Shown here: positions 62,505-64,000 of the stretch, one piece after another
How positions within the stretch are numbered: the stretch's first letter is position 1
Layout: the number at the start of each line of letters is the position of its first letter
Source of the DNA: Nitrospira_D sp019636945
Lineage (GTDB): Bacteria > Nitrospirota > Nitrospiria > Nitrospirales > Nitrospiraceae
NCBI RefSeq assembly: GCF_047338595.1
Contig: NZ_JBLFBO010000006.1
Coordinates: 1-64,000, forward strand
Direction: 5' to 3'
Length of the DNA: 64,000 nt
Translations under genes and position numbers: made by a program
Notes under the pieces: model-generated
The model's database searches: none
Seen by the model: the letters and a program-made list of their open reading frames with translations, nothing else
What the model was told of the DNA's origin: nothing

Positions 62505-63561
62505 AACCAACCCAATTCGAAGAGTCTCGACCTCCTCATCACTCCCATTGCTTGGAATCACGATGGGAGACCCGGCAGGCATTGGCCCAGAAGTGATCGC
62601 TAAAGCTCTGTCCGGAGGACGGCTGCACAAAATTTGCCGACCCCTGGTGATCGGGTCGCTTTCTGTCATGATTCGTACCGTTAAGACGCTGCGACTCAAA
62701 CTGACTGTCCTCCCCATCGATGGCCATGAAACGCCAGCGCCCCGCCCAGGCACCGTGGCCCTCCTGGACCCACTGAGCACCCCATTGGGCCGATTTACAC
62801 CGGGCCTTGCCGCGGCTGAAACCGGTGCGGCGTCAGTCACCTTCATTAAGAAAGCCGTAGAACTCGCCCAATTGGGCTGCCTCGATGGGATCGTGACCGC
62901 GCCGATCAATAAAGAAGCCATCAACATGGCGGGCTGCCGATACCCTGGACACACCGAATTATTGGCCGACCTGACCCGGGCGAAGGAATCCGGCATGATG
63001 ATCGTAGGCGGCCCATTGCGGATCATGTTCGTCACGACACATGTCGCAATTAAAGAGCTTCCGACGTTGCTGACTCAAGCGAGGATTGAAAAAACGATCC
63101 GGTTGGCTCACATGGCACTCACCACGTTATTTGGAGTCAAACGACCGAAGATCGGAGTGGCCGCACTGAATCCGCATGCGGGCGAACATGGCCTATTCGG
63201 AAATGAGGAAGCTCGCGTCATTCTTCCGGCAGCCCGGACAGCCCAAGCGCAGGGCATTCTTGCTAGTGATCCATTGCCCGCCGACACGCTGTTTGGAAAG
63301 GCCGCAAAGGGACAGTATGACGGGATTGTGGCCTTGTACCATGACCAGGGCTTGATTCCGCTGAAGCTCGTGGCGTTCGGCACCTGCGTGAATCTCACCG
63401 TCGGCTTGCCCATCATTCGCACGTCCGTCGACCATGGAACCGCCTTCGACATTGTGGGGAAAAGAGTGGCCGACCCGGGAAGCCTAATCGAAGCGGTCAC
63501 CTTGGCGGCACGAATCGCTCAGCGACGTGTCAAGAAAGGGCGTGCTCACCATGCCACTTGA
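62494..63561 (+). CDS. pdxA: 4-hydroxythreonine-4-phosphate dehydrogenase
   Basis: Oxidises 4-phosphohydroxythreonine in pyridoxal phosphate synthesis. It has 355 residues. The family start ITMGDPAGIGPEV, the metal/substrate block RYPGHTELLA, the YHDQGLIPLK loop and the C-terminal LPIIRTSVDHGTAFDI are present. The frame is open far upstream inside the antiporter gene; ATG 62494 overlaps that gene by 11 bases. It is coupled to the next small gene by another 11-base overlap. Confidence 0.92.
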   Translation: MPARTNPIRRVSTSSSLPLLGITMGDPAGIGPEVIAKALSGGRLHKICRPLVIGSLSVMIRTVKTLRLKLTVLPIDGHETPAPRPGTVALLDPLSTPLGRFTPGLAAAETGAASVTFIKKAVELAQLGCLDGIVTAPINKEAINMAGCRYPGHTELLADLTRAKESGMMIVGGPLRIMFVTTHVAIKELPTLLTQARIEKTIRLAHMALTTLFGVKRPKIGVAALNPHAGEHGLFGNEEARVILPAARTAQAQGILASDPLPADTLFGKAAKGQYDGIVALYHDQGLIPLKLVAFGTCVNLTVGLPIIRTSVDHGTAFDIVGKRVADPGSLIEAVTLAARIAQRRVKKGRAHHAT

Positions 63562-63868
63562 TCGCGCGACGCAGTTGACCACCATTCGACAACAGATCGC
63601 GGAACTGGATGCGCTTGCGCAACAAACCTGTCAGGACCTGAATACCGTGGCGGGAACAGAACGAGTCGCAAAGTGGAAATCACGCACCATCGCACTGCTC
63701 ACCGCGACGGTCGGCGAGGTAGACGGGCACACGTTCGCCCGTATCCAACCAGGACCATCCTTCACCAACGACTTGCTTGAAGAGTTTACTGATCTCGTGG
63801 AGTGTTACCGTACGCCGCTGGTTCGCCTCCTCGACAAACTCGCTCGTTCATCTTCGCCCGGGAGTTGA
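63551..63868 (+). CDS. Small conserved hypothetical protein between pdxA and rsmA
   Basis: A 105-residue soluble helical protein: LTTIRQQIAELDALAQQTCQDLNTV, WKSRTIALLTATVGEVDGHTF, and a charged tail. No family is recognised. It starts 11 bases inside the end of pdxA, with ATG 63551 chosen over the GTG at 63527. rsmA begins two bases after its stop, so it sits in a pdxA-rsmA operon. Confidence 0.6.
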   Translation: MPLDRATQLTTIRQQIAELDALAQQTCQDLNTVAGTERVAKWKSRTIALLTATVGEVDGHTFARIQPGPSFTNDLLEEFTDLVECYRTPLVRLLDKLARSSSPGS

Positions 63869-63870
63869 GG

Positions 63871-64000
63871 GTGGATTCAGCATCTCCTCCCGCGGCGATC
63901 AGGCGGCTTGGACAAAATTTTCTTGTGGACCCGAACATCGTTCGCAAGATCGTCGCACTCGCGGAACTTTCATCCGCTGATACCGTCCTCGAGATCGGCC
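63871..64000 (+). CDS. rsmA: 16S rRNA dimethyladenosine transferase, partial (5' end)
   Basis: Only the first 43 codons are in the window. They read IRRLGQNFLVDPN, then KIVALAELSS and VLEIG at the end, which is the typical N-terminus and motif I start of RsmA/KsgA, the methyltransferase that modifies two adenines in the 3' end of 16S rRNA. The start is GTG 63871 after GGAGTTGAGG, two bases after the preceding stop. pdxA-rsmA linkage is common. The rest runs off the right edge. Confidence 0.88.
   Translation, partial: MDSASPPAAIRRLGQNFLVDPNIVRKIVALAELSSADTVLEIG

Noticed and set aside
62319..63035. 238-codon - strand frame over pdxA
   Set aside because: Covers the conserved N-terminus of pdxA in antisense; no motif.
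1..64000. tRNA or rRNA genes
   Set aside because: No T-loop GTTCRANYC with matching acceptor stem and no conserved rRNA segment was seen on either strand.

Overview
The window looks like a chromosomal segment of a Nitrospira-type bacterium (phylum Nitrospirota). This is an inference from gene content, moderately high GC, the argDFGH / small lipoprotein / lysA-dapA-dapB order, use of LL-diaminopimelate aminotransferase, and short intergenic repeat words that I associate with Nitrospira genomes. No rRNA, tRNA, CRISPR array, transposase or phage gene was seen. Almost all of the window is protein-coding, on both strands, in short operons with many 1-14 base overlaps.

Layout. 1-6 kb: membrane protease, DUF2167 protein, OmpA-type coiled-coil protein with a strong terminator, phosphoglycerate mutase. 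6.2-14.3 kb: one long + strand biosynthetic run, argD-argF-argG-argH, an LptM-like lipoprotein, then lysA-dapA-dapB. 14.3-15.7 kb: small metal-binding and lipoprotein genes in loosely packed DNA. 15.8-25 kb: fructose-6-phosphate-aldolase-type transaldolase, family 5 uracil-DNA glycosylase, lytic transglycosylase, glycerate kinase, a rifampin-phosphotransferase-like enzyme, then rmuC with a MazG-like and a zinc-ribbon/PilZ gene. 25-31 kb: TonB receptor, then panC, folK and dapL on the - strand. 31-37.7 kb: poorly characterised genes (VOC-like, methyltransferase-like, membrane, lipoprotein, beta-propeller).

37.7-41.5 kb is an accessory islet: HigA-like antitoxin with a decayed HigB end, TumE/TumA, AbiV, an AlkC-like HEAT protein, and a Phd/RelE pair with a two-palindrome operator. 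41.6-47.6 kb: AttH/CrtC-like secreted protein, Lon-N protein, an ABC-2 exporter whose two genes are separated by a hairpin repeat, SirB1-like protein and a metallo-beta-lactamase-fold enzyme. A partial tandem duplication sits at the Lon-N/ABC junction. 47.6-53 kb: a large SAM-cyclase-AAA-TPR signalling protein, HEAT membrane protein, phosphoesterase. 53-64 kb: truD, a two-gene module resembling a split cyanobacterial ArgZ/AgrE (arginine dihydrolase plus LOR/SDH ornithine enzyme), gpsA-larB, larC-antiporter-pdxA, and the first 43 codons of rsmA at the right edge.

Functional links. The arg run makes arginine, and the 54-56 kb pair could return arginine to ornithine, ammonia and possibly proline, giving an ornithine-ammonia cycle. 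lysA, dapA, dapB and the unlinked dapL together give the aminotransferase variant of lysine and diaminopimelate synthesis. larB and larC make part of the nickel-pincer cofactor; larE is not in the window. The most interesting observations are the split ArgZ/AgrE-like module, the Rph-like enzyme beside glycerate kinase, the defence/toxin islet, and the duplicated Lon/ABC junction with its chimeric mini-ORF.
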